Shown here piece after piece: positions 57,064 through 64,000 of a stretch of 64,000 nucleotides of DNA. Positions within the stretch are counted from its first letter, which is position 1. Every line of letters starts with the position of its first letter. The position numbers and the translations under genes are program-made. The stretch is from Bacillus pumilus (GTDB lineage: Bacteria > Bacillota > Bacilli > Bacillales > Bacillaceae). The notes below the pieces were generated by a model. The model ran no database searches, had not been told where the DNA came from, and saw nothing but the letters and a program-made list of their open reading frames with translations. The DNA is taken from assembly GCF_009937765.1 (NCBI RefSeq), contig NZ_CP047089.1:1982272-2046271 (forward strand). Direction: 5' to 3'.

Positions 57064-57097
57064 AAAGAAAAAGACGAAAGAATAGAATTCTTTCGCC
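57064..57097 (-). terminator. Terminator of nsrR
   Basis: CGAAAGAAT and ATTCTTTCG form the stem; in the minus direction a T-rich tract follows. Confidence 0.75.
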
Positions 57098-57528
57098 TAA
57101 AGGAGGAGCTCTCTAAGAGCATCTTTGTTTTGAGTTAAATCTTTTAATGTGTATTGGTCAAGAACGCGCAAGTAAGCAGAGAGTGCTTCATGAAGTACAT
57201 GCTTTAATGAACAAATCGGAGAGATGATACAGCTGTTTTTCCTAGGATCAAAGCATTCAACCATGACTAAATCATCCTCTGTATAACGGACAACCTCTCC
57301 AATGTTAATGCTTTCTGGGCTTTTCCCAAGCCTAATCCCGCCATTTCTTCCACGGATCGTTTCTACATACCCGCGTTTTCCAAGATGATAAATCACCTTT
57401 GTCAGATGATTTTTAGAAATGTCATAAACATCGGCGATCTGCTGAATATTTGACAGTTCATTGTTCTCTCTTGATGCTAAATAAATGAGTACTCTTAATG
57501 AGAAATCGGTATAATTCGTTAGTTTCAT
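57097..57528 (-). CDS. nsrR: Nitric oxide-sensing repressor NsrR (Rrf2 family)
   Basis: A 143-aa Rrf2-type winged-helix regulator with a nitric-oxide-sensitive 4Fe-4S cluster. The cluster ligands are exactly placed: Asp8 (NYTDFS), Cys92, Cys100 and Cys106 (ECFDPRKNSCIISPIC). The DNA-binding helix is around residues 28-58 (QQIADVYDISKNHLTKVIYHLGKRG). It represses hmp and, through ResD, other genes when no NO is present. Divergent from hmp, with a matching operator between them. Corresponds to B. subtilis yhdE. Confidence 0.96.
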   Translation of the reverse strand: MKLTNYTDFSLRVLIYLASRENNELSNIQQIADVYDISKNHLTKVIYHLGKRGYVETIRGRNGGIRLGKSPESINIGEVVRYTEDDLVMVECFDPRKNSCIISPICSLKHVLHEALSAYLRVLDQYTLKDLTQNKDALRELLL

Positions 57529-57673
57529 TTTGACGACCTCTAAACCTGATAGAGTTTTGTATCATCGTAACACATTTTAGACAAAAACTGTTCGAGAAAG
57601 TGTTAAATGTGACAACATTTAAAACATGTATTATAAATATTGCTTTTATAAGTTGTCATCCGTTACGATAAAG

Positions 57674-57690
57674 ATGTATTTAAAATACAC
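57674..57690. promoter_or_regulatory. NsrR operator of hmp
   Basis: ATGTATTTAAAATACAC, a nearly perfect dyad matching the NsrR consensus (ATGTATTTTAAATATAC-like), 22 nt before the hmp start. Confidence 0.8.
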
Positions 57691-57711
57691 CTTTTGAAAG
57701 AAGGAATGACG

Positions 57712-58911
57712 ATGTTATCTAAAGATCAAATGAATGCTATTAAACAATCAGCCCCTCTATTAAAAGCCGAGGGAACCAAACTTGTGACTGTTTTTTATCA
57801 AAATATGATTCGTCAGCATCCAGAGCTACTCAATCAATTTAATAAAACAAACCTCATGAACGGAAGTCAGCCAGAGGCGCTTGCTGCAACACTATACCAA
57901 GCTGCACTGCACATCGATCGATTAGAAGAATTACTCCCTGTGGTTAAACAGATCGCCCATAAGCATGTCAGTGTGATGGTCAAAAAAGAGCAATATCCAA
58001 TCGTCGGATATCACCTGATTGAAGGAATGAAAGAAGTGTTTGGTTTAACGGAAAAAGATGACACGCTTTTAGCTTGGAAGGCGGCATATGACATCATTGC
58101 GAATATCTTTATTACGATTGAAGCAGAAATGATGGAGGAGAATGTAAAACAAAAAGGCGGATGGTCAGATGTGAAACCGTTTGTGATTAAGAAAAAGGTA
58201 CAGGAATCTCCAGCGCTGATCTCCTTTTATTTAGTACCAGAAGATGAATCAGAGCTGCCGATGTTTGAAGCCGGTCAATATATTACGGTTCAGGCAGATA
58301 TGCCAGGTGAGGCTTATATGTGCAGTAGACAATACAGCTTATCAGATCAGCATCATCCATCTTATTACCGCATTACAGTGAAGCGCGATGGTCATGTGTC
58401 TACATTTTTGCATGATGAAATGGAAGAAGGAGACGTTCTTCAAGTGAGTATGCCGCAGGGAATGTTCTGCTTGCAAGAAGACACAAAAGAGCCTGTTTAT
58501 TTCATTAGTGCTGGTTCTGGCGTCACGCCAATGATCGGTTTATTGAAAACAGCAGCGCAAAACAGTCATCCATTTACAATGATTCATGCAGATCGATTAG
58601 AGGATGTGACCGCCTTTGAACATGAATTTGAAAGCGTTCTATCATCAGCTCCGCATGGCCGCATCCTCTTATGTAATGAACAATTTGCGCAGTCTGGTAA
58701 GGGAGAGCTTGTTGAAAAAGCAGCTTCCCGCATTGACCGTTCATTCCTTCAATCAGTGGTTGGAGAAGGGAAAGGTCAATTTTATCTATGCGGTTCCCCT
58801 GTGTTTACCGAAGAGATGATTCATATACTAAAAGAGTTGGGAATTCCAGAACAGAATATTCATTTCGAATCATTTGGAGGGCAATCCACAAAAGAAATGG
58901 AAGTCGTCTAA
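57712..58911 (+). CDS. hmp: Flavohemoglobin Hmp (nitric oxide dioxygenase)
   Basis: A 399-aa protein, same length as B. subtilis Hmp. Residues 1-138 are the globin domain (FYQNMIRQHPELLNQFNKTN; proximal His in HKHVSVMVKKEQYPIVGYHL). Residues 150-255 bind FAD (MCSRQYSLSD), and the rest bind NAD(P)H (ISAGSGVTPMIGLL, LCGSPVFTEEM). It oxidises NO to nitrate with oxygen. The ATG at 57712 lies about 7 nt after AGAAGGA; earlier in-frame starts are rejected. Under NsrR control through the operator upstream. Confidence 0.96.
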   Translation: MLSKDQMNAIKQSAPLLKAEGTKLVTVFYQNMIRQHPELLNQFNKTNLMNGSQPEALAATLYQAALHIDRLEELLPVVKQIAHKHVSVMVKKEQYPIVGYHLIEGMKEVFGLTEKDDTLLAWKAAYDIIANIFITIEAEMMEENVKQKGGWSDVKPFVIKKKVQESPALISFYLVPEDESELPMFEAGQYITVQADMPGEAYMCSRQYSLSDQHHPSYYRITVKRDGHVSTFLHDEMEEGDVLQVSMPQGMFCLQEDTKEPVYFISAGSGVTPMIGLLKTAAQNSHPFTMIHADRLEDVTAFEHEFESVLSSAPHGRILLCNEQFAQSGKGELVEKAASRIDRSFLQSVVGEGKGQFYLCGSPVFTEEMIHILKELGIPEQNIHFESFGGQSTKEMEVV

Positions 58912-58987
58912 ACGAATGCTGGAACATCATGTTTTATTAGATGCGCTCATATAGTAGGAATAAGTCCGATGAGGAGGGATGGTTTCC

Positions 58988-60403
58988 TTGAGCGTATCTG
59001 AAAAACGTCTTTTACAAAAAGCCATTGATGAAATTACAGAAATTGCAGAAGGATTTAGTCTAGATTTTTATCCGATGAGATATGAAATCTGTCCCGCTGA
59101 AATTATTTATACGTTCGGTGCATACGGAATGCCAACACGATTCAGCCACTGGAGCTTCGGGAAACAATTTCATAAAATGAAGCTTCATTATGATTTAGGA
59201 TTAAGCAAAATTTATGAGCTGGTCATCAATTCAAATCCTTGCTATGCCTTTCTACTTGATAATAACACGCTTGTTCAAAATAAATTAATTGTGGCTCATG
59301 TATTGGCACATTGTGATTTCTTTAAAAATAATTGCCGTTTCCAAAACACAAAACGAGACATGGTAGAAAGCATGTCAGCAGCGGCTGAGCGGATCAAAGA
59401 ATATGAGCATCTTCATGGAACAAAAGAAGTTGAATCTTTTTTAGACGCCGTATTGGCTCTCCAGGAGCATATTGATCCGTCTCTTGTTCGCTCAAAACTA
59501 AGCTGGAACATCGGCGATGAAGAAGAATATGAAGATGACCAGCCAAAGCGCCAGACGCCGTATGATGATTTGTGGGGGATGGATGAGCCAAAAATACGTG
59601 AGAAAAAGAAAATCGTCAAGCCATTTCCACCAAAGCCGGAAAAAGATATTTTACTCTTTATTGAGGCGCACTCCCGGGAGTTAGAGCCATGGCAGCGTGA
59701 TGTTCTCACGATGCTGAGGGAGGAAATGCTCTATTTTTGGCCGCAGCTAGAAACAAAGATTATGAATGAAGGCTGGGCATCGTATTGGCATCAGCGGATT
59801 ATGCGAGAGCTTGATTTGGATTCAAGTGAATCGATTGAGTTTGCCAAATTAAATGCTGGCGTTGTGCAGCCGTCAAAAACAGGCATCAATCCTTACTATT
59901 TAGGTCTGAAGATTTTTGAAGATATCGAAGAGCGCTATGATAATCCATGTGAAGAATTAACAAAAGCAGGGGTGACAAAAGGATCAGGCCGCAGCAAAAT
60001 GTTTGAAGTCAGGGAGATTGAATCAGATATTTCCTTCATACGAAATTACTTAACAAAAGACCTTGTGATGAGAGAAGATTTGTACTTGTTTCAAAAACAA
60101 GGGAGAGATTACAAAGTCATCGATAAAGAATGGAAGGCTGTTCGTGATCAGCTAGTCAGCATGAGGGTCAATGGCGGCTTTCCTTATTTGACAGTGATGG
60201 ATGGCGACTATTTAAAAAACAATGAACTTTATATTAAACATTGGTATGAGGGCATTGAACTAGATCTGAAATACTTAGAAAAAGTACTTCCTTATTTGCA
60301 TCAACTATGGGGAAGAAGTGTGCATATCGAATCCATTCTTGAAGGAAAAGAAGTCATGTTTTCGTATGATGGAAAAGGAGTTCATAGAAAATATCTCGCA
60401 TAA
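58988..60403 (+). CDS. spoVR: Stage V sporulation protein SpoVR
   Basis: A 471-aa SpoVR/YcgB-family protein involved in spore cortex formation; its biochemical activity is not established. Family-typical stretches: [75 protein letters not shown], and [16 protein letters not shown]. The TTG at 58988 lies 9 nt from AGGAGGG; the ATG at 58979 touches the RBS and is rejected. In E. coli the homologue YcgB works with YeaG/YeaH (PrkA/YhbH), both encoded in this window. Confidence 0.95.
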   Translation: MSVSEKRLLQKAIDEITEIAEGFSLDFYPMRYEICPAEIIYTFGAYGMPTRFSHWSFGKQFHKMKLHYDLGLSKIYELVINSNPCYAFLLDNNTLVQNKLIVAHVLAHCDFFKNNCRFQNTKRDMVESMSAAAERIKEYEHLHGTKEVESFLDAVLALQEHIDPSLVRSKLSWNIGDEEEYEDDQPKRQTPYDDLWGMDEPKIREKKKIVKPFPPKPEKDILLFIEAHSRELEPWQRDVLTMLREEMLYFWPQLETKIMNEGWASYWHQRIMRELDLDSSESIEFAKLNAGVVQPSKTGINPYYLGLKIFEDIEERYDNPCEELTKAGVTKGSGRSKMFEVREIESDISFIRNYLTKDLVMREDLYLFQKQGRDYKVIDKEWKAVRDQLVSMRVNGGFPYLTVMDGDYLKNNELYIKHWYEGIELDLKYLEKVLPYLHQLWGRSVHIESILEGKEVMFSYDGKGVHRKYLA

Positions 60404-60407
60404 AAAC

Positions 60408-60438
60408 AAAAAGATGTCTCTGAGCAGACATCTTTTTT
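60408..60438. terminator. Bidirectional terminator spoVR/phoA
   Basis: AAAAAGATGTCT pairs with AGACATCTTTTT. Confidence 0.9.
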
Positions 60439-60445
60439 GCCGATT

Positions 60446-61810
60446 TTATTGGTTTTTCAGCAGTTTGAAAATGTGTTTTGCTTGATCGGTGTTTTCCATC
60501 AAACCTTTTAGCTTTTGGCTTGTTGGACCATACGCAAAGAATGGCACTTCATCACCCGTATGACCTGATGTGGTCCAGCCTGTATGTGATCTCACGTTGA
60601 TTACTTCTTCAATTGCATCATCAATTTTAACCGCATCCTTTGTTTCAGCAGCTTTTTGAATGGAGGCCATTTCTTCTTTTGTGAAATCAAGATCGATATA
60701 TTGTTTCAGTGCTGATTCAACAGTCATGCCACTGACGATTTTGTTTGCGATAAAATCAGGGGTCTTTTTCGCTGCTTTTACCGGTTTGTAATCCCAGCTA
60801 CCCGAGCCGTCTGCCCCAAAGGAGAGTCCGCCAGTTGAATGATCGGCAGTGGTGATAACTAACGTATTTTTATCCTTTTTTGCAAAACGAATCGCTTCTT
60901 CAAATGCTTTTTCAAAATCCTTCATTTCACTCATGGCACTCACAATATCATGATCATGGCCAGCCCAGTCAATTTGGCTGCCTTCAACCATAAGGAAAAA
61001 CCCATTTTTGTTTTTAGACAGCTGTTTAATGGCTGAGTGCGTCATGTCTTGCAGGGAAGGGGTCTTTTTATCACGATCAATCGCTTTATCAAGGCCGCTA
61101 TCTGCAAAAATGCCTAACACCTTTTGGTTCTTGTTTTGTTGTAAGTCATCTTTATTGGTGACATAATCATATCCTGCTCGCTTAAATTCCTTCGTTAAAT
61201 CCCGATCCTTCCGGACAAAATCGACGAGTCCTCCGCCAAGCATGACATCGACTGTATGCTGTTTTCCGATTTTTTCATCGAAGAAATCATCAGCGATGGC
61301 TGCTGTGTTTTTTCTCGATACATCATGAGTCGCATACGCAGCAGGGGTAGCATTCGTTAATTCAGAGGTCACGACAAGCCCCGTAGATTTTCCCTTCCGT
61401 TTTGCTTCTTCTAGTACTGTTTTTAATTTTTTGCCGTTTTTATTTACACTAATTGCATTGTTGTAAGTCTTTTTACCAGTTGCCATAGCTGTACCAGCCG
61501 CTGCTGAATCCGTGATATTGCTTTTCGAATCATTAGGGTATGTTTTATGCATGCCTGTGAGGTAAGGGTCAAACGCTGTTTGCTTTGAAAGGTCTCCGTT
61601 GTGCTTAAATGAACGGTAAGTTGAAAGATACGGTGTTCCCATGCCATCCCCGATCAGCACAATCACATTTTGCACGTCATTTTTTGGCTTCTTTTTAGCC
61701 TCTGCTTTGTCAGCCTGTCCAAATTCAATTCCTGAAAAAATGCCAATCGATAGCACAGATGCTGCCGCCACTGCAGCTATTTTCGTTTTCGAGCTTTTCA
61801 ACACACTCAT
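60446..61810 (-). CDS. phoA: Secreted alkaline phosphatase PhoA
   Basis: A 454-aa exported phosphomonoesterase. The signal peptide spans about residues 1-38 (AAVAAASVLSIGIFSGIEFG). Metal and catalytic residues are visible: Asp55 in LIGDGMG, the phosphorylated Ser102 in TDSAAAGTAMATG, EGSQIDWAGHDHD and ITTADHSTGG. It releases phosphate from extracellular esters under phosphate starvation. RBS GAGGAGG. The upstream DNA has several TTTACA-like hexamers, but not in the clean 11-bp phasing of a PhoP site. Convergent with spoVR, divergent from lytE, as in B. subtilis. Confidence 0.95.
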   Translation of the reverse strand: MSVLKSSKTKIAAVAAASVLSIGIFSGIEFGQADKAEAKKKPKNDVQNVIVLIGDGMGTPYLSTYRSFKHNGDLSKQTAFDPYLTGMHKTYPNDSKSNITDSAAAGTAMATGKKTYNNAISVNKNGKKLKTVLEEAKRKGKSTGLVVTSELTNATPAAYATHDVSRKNTAAIADDFFDEKIGKQHTVDVMLGGGLVDFVRKDRDLTKEFKRAGYDYVTNKDDLQQNKNQKVLGIFADSGLDKAIDRDKKTPSLQDMTHSAIKQLSKNKNGFFLMVEGSQIDWAGHDHDIVSAMSEMKDFEKAFEEAIRFAKKDKNTLVITTADHSTGGLSFGADGSGSWDYKPVKAAKKTPDFIANKIVSGMTVESALKQYIDLDFTKEEMASIQKAAETKDAVKIDDAIEEVINVRSHTGWTTSGHTGDEVPFFAYGPTSQKLKGLMENTDQAKHIFKLLKNQ

Positions 61811-61990
61811 TCATTTTGCCTCCTCATTGTTTATGTATCGCTCTTACGTTTACAATGGTAGAGCAGAATTGTGGATTCCCATTTACAGGATCGTAAAAAT
61901 CCCTTTAAAATTGTAAAGGACCACTTTACATAGAATGGACTAAAAAGAGAAATGAATGTATCATTTATCCATGACAAGATGCATTTATTT

Positions 61991-62007
61991 TGTCATGATT
62001 GTGTAAT
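61991..62007 (+). promoter_or_regulatory. WalR (YycF) box upstream of lytE
   Basis: TGTCAT, 5 nt, TGTAAT matches the WalR consensus TGTWAH-N5-TGTWAH with one deviation. lytE belongs to the WalR regulon in B. subtilis. Confidence 0.6.
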
Positions 62008-62025
62008 GAAAATGAAATATAAAGA

Positions 62026-62053
62026 ACCCTAAAAAAAAATAAATTTTGCCGAA
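62026..62053 (+). promoter_or_regulatory. Candidate SigI-type promoter of lytE
   Basis: ACCCT followed by an A-rich spacer and CGAA resembles SigI promoters (ACCCCC, CGAA). In B. subtilis SigI drives lytE under heat stress. The -35 match is partial. Confidence 0.35.
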
Positions 62054-62164
62054 TTAATAAGCATAATGTCGTAGGAAGTCAAGACTATTTCTTCTGGTAT
62101 TTGATCCTTATAATAGTAAGTAGATAAAAATTCGGATCACGATAGATACATACAGGAGGAACAA

Positions 62165-62998
62165 ATGAAAAAACAATTGATCACAGCTGCAAGTGCAGTT
62201 CTACTTGGGACGACATTATTTGCCGGAGCTGCCTCAGCACAATCAGTAAAAGTTCAAAAAGGTGACTCTCTTTCTGTTCTAGCGAAAAAATATAAGACAA
62301 GCGTAAGCAAGATTAAATCAGACAATAAACTGAAATCTAATACGATATATGTTGGACAAACGTTAAAAGTAAATGGTACTGCCGCAAAAAAAACAACGAA
62401 AACATCAAAAACAACGACTAAAGTAAAAGCGGCGTCAACGGCAGCGACTCATAAAGTTGTAAAAGGTGATACGTTATCTAAAATCGGCAAAAAATACGGC
62501 ATGACCGTAAAAGAGCTGAAATCGTTAAATAAACTCAAAACAAACCTGATCAAAATTGGGCAAAAGCTAAAGGTCAAAAAGACGTCTAAAAAAGTGAAGA
62601 CAACACCTGTGAAAGAAAAAACAGTTTCTGTTTCTTCTTTGAACACGTCTAAACTTGTAGCGGATGCTAAAGCGCACAATGGCACACCATATAGATGGGG
62701 TGGAACGACACCAAAGGGCTTTGATTGCAGCGGGTTTATGTGGTATATCATTAACAAGCAAAAAAAGATTTCAAGACAAACAACTGAAGGTTTCTGGGGA
62801 TCAATGAAAAGCGTATCTTCTCCAAAGATTGGCGATTTTGTGTTCTTTACAACATATAAATCGGGTCCATCTCACATGGGTGTCTACATTGGGAACAACA
62901 AGTTTATCCATGCTGCTTCTGATGGTGTGACGATCAGTGATATGAATTCAAGCTATTGGAAGCCGATTTACCTTGGAGCGAAAACATTTGTGAAGTAA
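62165..62998 (+). CDS. lytE: D,L-endopeptidase autolysin LytE
   Basis: A 277-aa secreted cell wall hydrolase. A signal peptide (1-25, cleavage near AASA) is followed by two LysM repeats (about 27-70 and 95-138: VQKGDSLSVLAKKY and VVKGDTLSKIGKKY). A Lys/Thr-rich linker leads to an NlpC/P60 domain (160-277) with Cys188 in GFDCSGF, His237 in SHMGVYIG and His249 in FIHAAS. It cuts the D-Glu-mDAP bond in peptidoglycan and supports cell elongation. B. subtilis LytE has three LysM repeats and 334 aa, so this form is shorter by one repeat. RBS AGGAGG. Confidence 0.93.
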   Translation: MKKQLITAASAVLLGTTLFAGAASAQSVKVQKGDSLSVLAKKYKTSVSKIKSDNKLKSNTIYVGQTLKVNGTAAKKTTKTSKTTTKVKAASTAATHKVVKGDTLSKIGKKYGMTVKELKSLNKLKTNLIKIGQKLKVKKTSKKVKTTPVKEKTVSVSSLNTSKLVADAKAHNGTPYRWGGTTPKGFDCSGFMWYIINKQKKISRQTTEGFWGSMKSVSSPKIGDFVFFTTYKSGPSHMGVYIGNNKFIHAASDGVTISDMNSSYWKPIYLGAKTFVK

Positions 62999-63006
62999 TT
63001 TATTTT

Positions 63007-63035
63007 AAAAGACTGCTGATGAAGCAGTCTTTTTT
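63007..63035 (+). terminator. Terminator of lytE
   Basis: AAAAGACTGCT pairs with AGCAGTCTTTT. Confidence 0.88.
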
Positions 63036-63072
63036 ATTTGCGCTATAGACATAAGAATATAAATTGATATTC

Positions 63073-63118
63073 AAAAAAGCCCGTGCTACTTGGCATTAGT
63101 CAAGTAACACGGGCTTTT
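63073..63118 (-). terminator. Terminator of the yhdLK operon
   Basis: GCCCGTGCTACTTG pairs with CAAGTAACACGGGC (one mismatch); the minus-direction T-run corresponds to AAAAAA at 63073-63078. Confidence 0.88.
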
Positions 63119-63133
63119 CATGTTGAGAATGGC

Positions 63134-63424
63134 TTAAAAACCTAATTGAAGATCAACATCGATTGATACGATGGCATAGACACATACAATGACAAAGATA
63201 TTCAGTACGACACCGAGGAATCCAGGGCCCGTACGGCCTTTTTTAATGAACAGTTCAATAATGCCAAATGGAACTGCGGCCATTGCAAAAGGAAGCATCT
63301 GAAAAGAATAAAATGTCACATTACTGATAATGGCGAGGTTCAGCATGAGCAGGGATAATATCGCAGTACCGACAGAAATCCAGCCAAATACATTATGCTC
63401 TTTAAAAATTCTTACCAATTCCAT
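63134..63424 (-). CDS. yhdK: YhdK, SigM negative-regulator partner
   Basis: A 96-aa protein with three membrane helices (about 13-33, 38-58 and 68-88). Its start overlaps the end of the upstream gene by 13 nt, showing translational coupling. Size, topology and linkage match B. subtilis YhdK, which acts with YhdL to hold the ECF factor SigM at the membrane. sigM itself would lie beyond the window edge. Recognition is by synteny and general resemblance. Confidence 0.8.
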   Translation of the reverse strand: MELVRIFKEHNVFGWISVGTAILSLLMLNLAIISNVTFYSFQMLPFAMAAVPFGIIELFIKKGRTGPGFLGVVLNIFVIVCVYAIVSIDVDLQLGF

Positions 63425-64000
63425 AATTCCACCTCGCTCACTTTTGCCGTTTTAATGCGTTTTGTCTTCACAAATTTCTCAATTTCTTTTGAAGGACCTG
63501 TGATCACAGAGCCATAAATCGTAACACCATTTTGGTTGATATAGCGTATTCGGTTTGACAGATCCAGTTCAGGTCTGCCAGATATCGTTTTTGCCCAGGT
63601 TGGGTGCTGATTGACGTAAGTAAGGGCATCTTTAAATTGATCGACCTCTGTTTTTGATGTGTGCTGAAGTTCTTTTAAGAATTCAGAGTCTCTCCCAGGA
63701 AAGCCAATTGGCCGCTGATTCCCACTTAAAGAATCCTCTGTTTTAATCGCATTCCAGAGCACTTTCATATCATATTTTTTAGCAAAGGAATAAACGTCCT
63801 TTGGTGTATATGCTTTGTCATAAGAAACATACACTTCACTGACTGTTCCTTCAGGAAGCTTGTCTAAAGTAGTCAGTGTTTGTTTTTTAGATGCATCTGC
63901 CTGAGTAGAAGGATGGGTAAAGAAATCCTCCGTATCACGTGAGCTGTCACCATAATATGAAATCATAGGCTGCTTTAATTTATCGAAAAACATCTCGATT
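63412..64000 (-). CDS. yhdL: YhdL, anti-SigM factor (C-terminal part; 5' end outside window)
   Basis: The frame is open to the window edge, and the first ATG inside (63993) has no clear RBS and is probably internal. The visible 196 residues correspond to the extracellular C-terminal sensor domain of YhdL-type anti-sigma factors (EVYVSYDKAYTPKDVYSFAKKYDMKVLWNAIKTED). B. subtilis YhdL is about 358 aa with a single membrane segment and binds SigM in the cytoplasm. Coupled to yhdK. SigM responds to cell-wall stress and controls genes such as the LTA synthase type seen at the window start. Confidence 0.75.
   Translation of the reverse strand, partial: IEMFFDKLKQPMISYYGDSSRDTEDFFTHPSTQADASKKQTLTTLDKLPEGTVSEVYVSYDKAYTPKDVYSFAKKYDMKVLWNAIKTEDSLSGNQRPIGFPGRDSEFLKELQHTSKTEVDQFKDALTYVNQHPTWAKTISGRPELDLSNRIRYINQNGVTIYGSVITGPSKEIEKFVKTKRIKTAKVSEVELWNW

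Larger units (their letters stand above)
61811..62164. other. Divergent phoA/lytE regulatory region
   Basis: About 350 bp. The phoA-proximal half contains TTTACA-like hexamers on both strands (about 61860-61935). The lytE-proximal half contains a WalR-type box (61991-62007), a SigI-like promoter candidate (62026-62053) and a TATAAT near 62109. Confidence 0.6.

Noticed and set aside
61840-61940. PhoP box for phoA
   Set aside because: TTTACA-like hexamers are present on both strands but without consistent 11-bp spacing in the phoA direction, so I do not annotate it.

Overview
The window looks like a chromosomal segment of the Bacillus pumilus group (B. pumilus, safensis or altitudinis type). 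This is inferred from a core gene order that follows the B. subtilis yhbA-yhdL region almost gene by gene (queG, yhbB, trmL, prkA, yhbH, yhbJ, yhcA-C, cspB, dgcK, yhcN, yhcQ-yhcX, yhxA, glpPFKD, pgcA, yhcYZ, yhdBC, nsrR, spoVR, phoA, lytE, yhdKL). Individual genes and inserts differ from B. subtilis. Strong AGGAGG ribosome binding sites, SigA-type promoters and many hairpin/T-run terminators fit a low-GC Bacillus.

Layout. 1-3.9 kb: a partial DUF2262 gene on the minus strand, then a lipoteichoic acid synthase behind a SigM-like promoter and a type I signal peptidase. 3.9-5.4 kb: a complete IS1182-type insertion sequence lying inside a transcription terminator. 5.4-12 kb: an O-acetylhomoserine sulfhydrylase-like gene, a compact peptide-export cluster (70-aa peptide, ABC ATPase, permease, PqqD-like/M50 protease fusion, small membrane protein), a lipoprotein and a tRNA-Gly. 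12-23.6 kb: queuosine and tRNA-modification genes, a YncM-like secreted-protein gene broken by one stop codon, the sporulation kinase pair prkA-yhbH and an efflux operon. 23.7-32 kb: cspB, a diguanylate cyclase, several spore-associated genes and a 1126-aa CheB-CheR-PAS-histidine kinase fusion. 32-44.3 kb: YhcR nuclease/nucleotidase and its sortase, yhcT-yhcX, then a transporter/PucR regulator/aminotransferase group. 44.4-51.5 kb: the glycerol regulon and phosphoglucomutase. 51.5-64 kb: a two-component system, small yhd genes, a peroxide/nitric-oxide group (katA, nsrR, hmp), spoVR, phoA, lytE, and yhdK with the end of the anti-SigM gene yhdL.

How the parts connect. glpP, the cre-controlled glpF leader and the glpD leader form a classic antitermination regulon. 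NsrR faces hmp across a matching operator, and katA has a PerR box. PrkA, YhbH and SpoVR are a known stress/sporulation association. The window opens with a SigM-like promoter driving an LTA synthase and closes with genes for anti-SigM proteins.

Most unusual points: (1) the peptide/ABC/PqqD-M50 cluster, which I cannot match to a described bacteriocin family; (2) an IS and a related 175-bp non-autonomous element that both sit in terminator hairpins, duplicate them (22 and 21 bp) and carry their own hairpins, plus a second, decayed copy; (3) the large kinase fusion with an apparently inactivated CheB domain and a KinA-like kinase core; (4) a YhcR homologue without a sorting signal directly upstream of the sortase.
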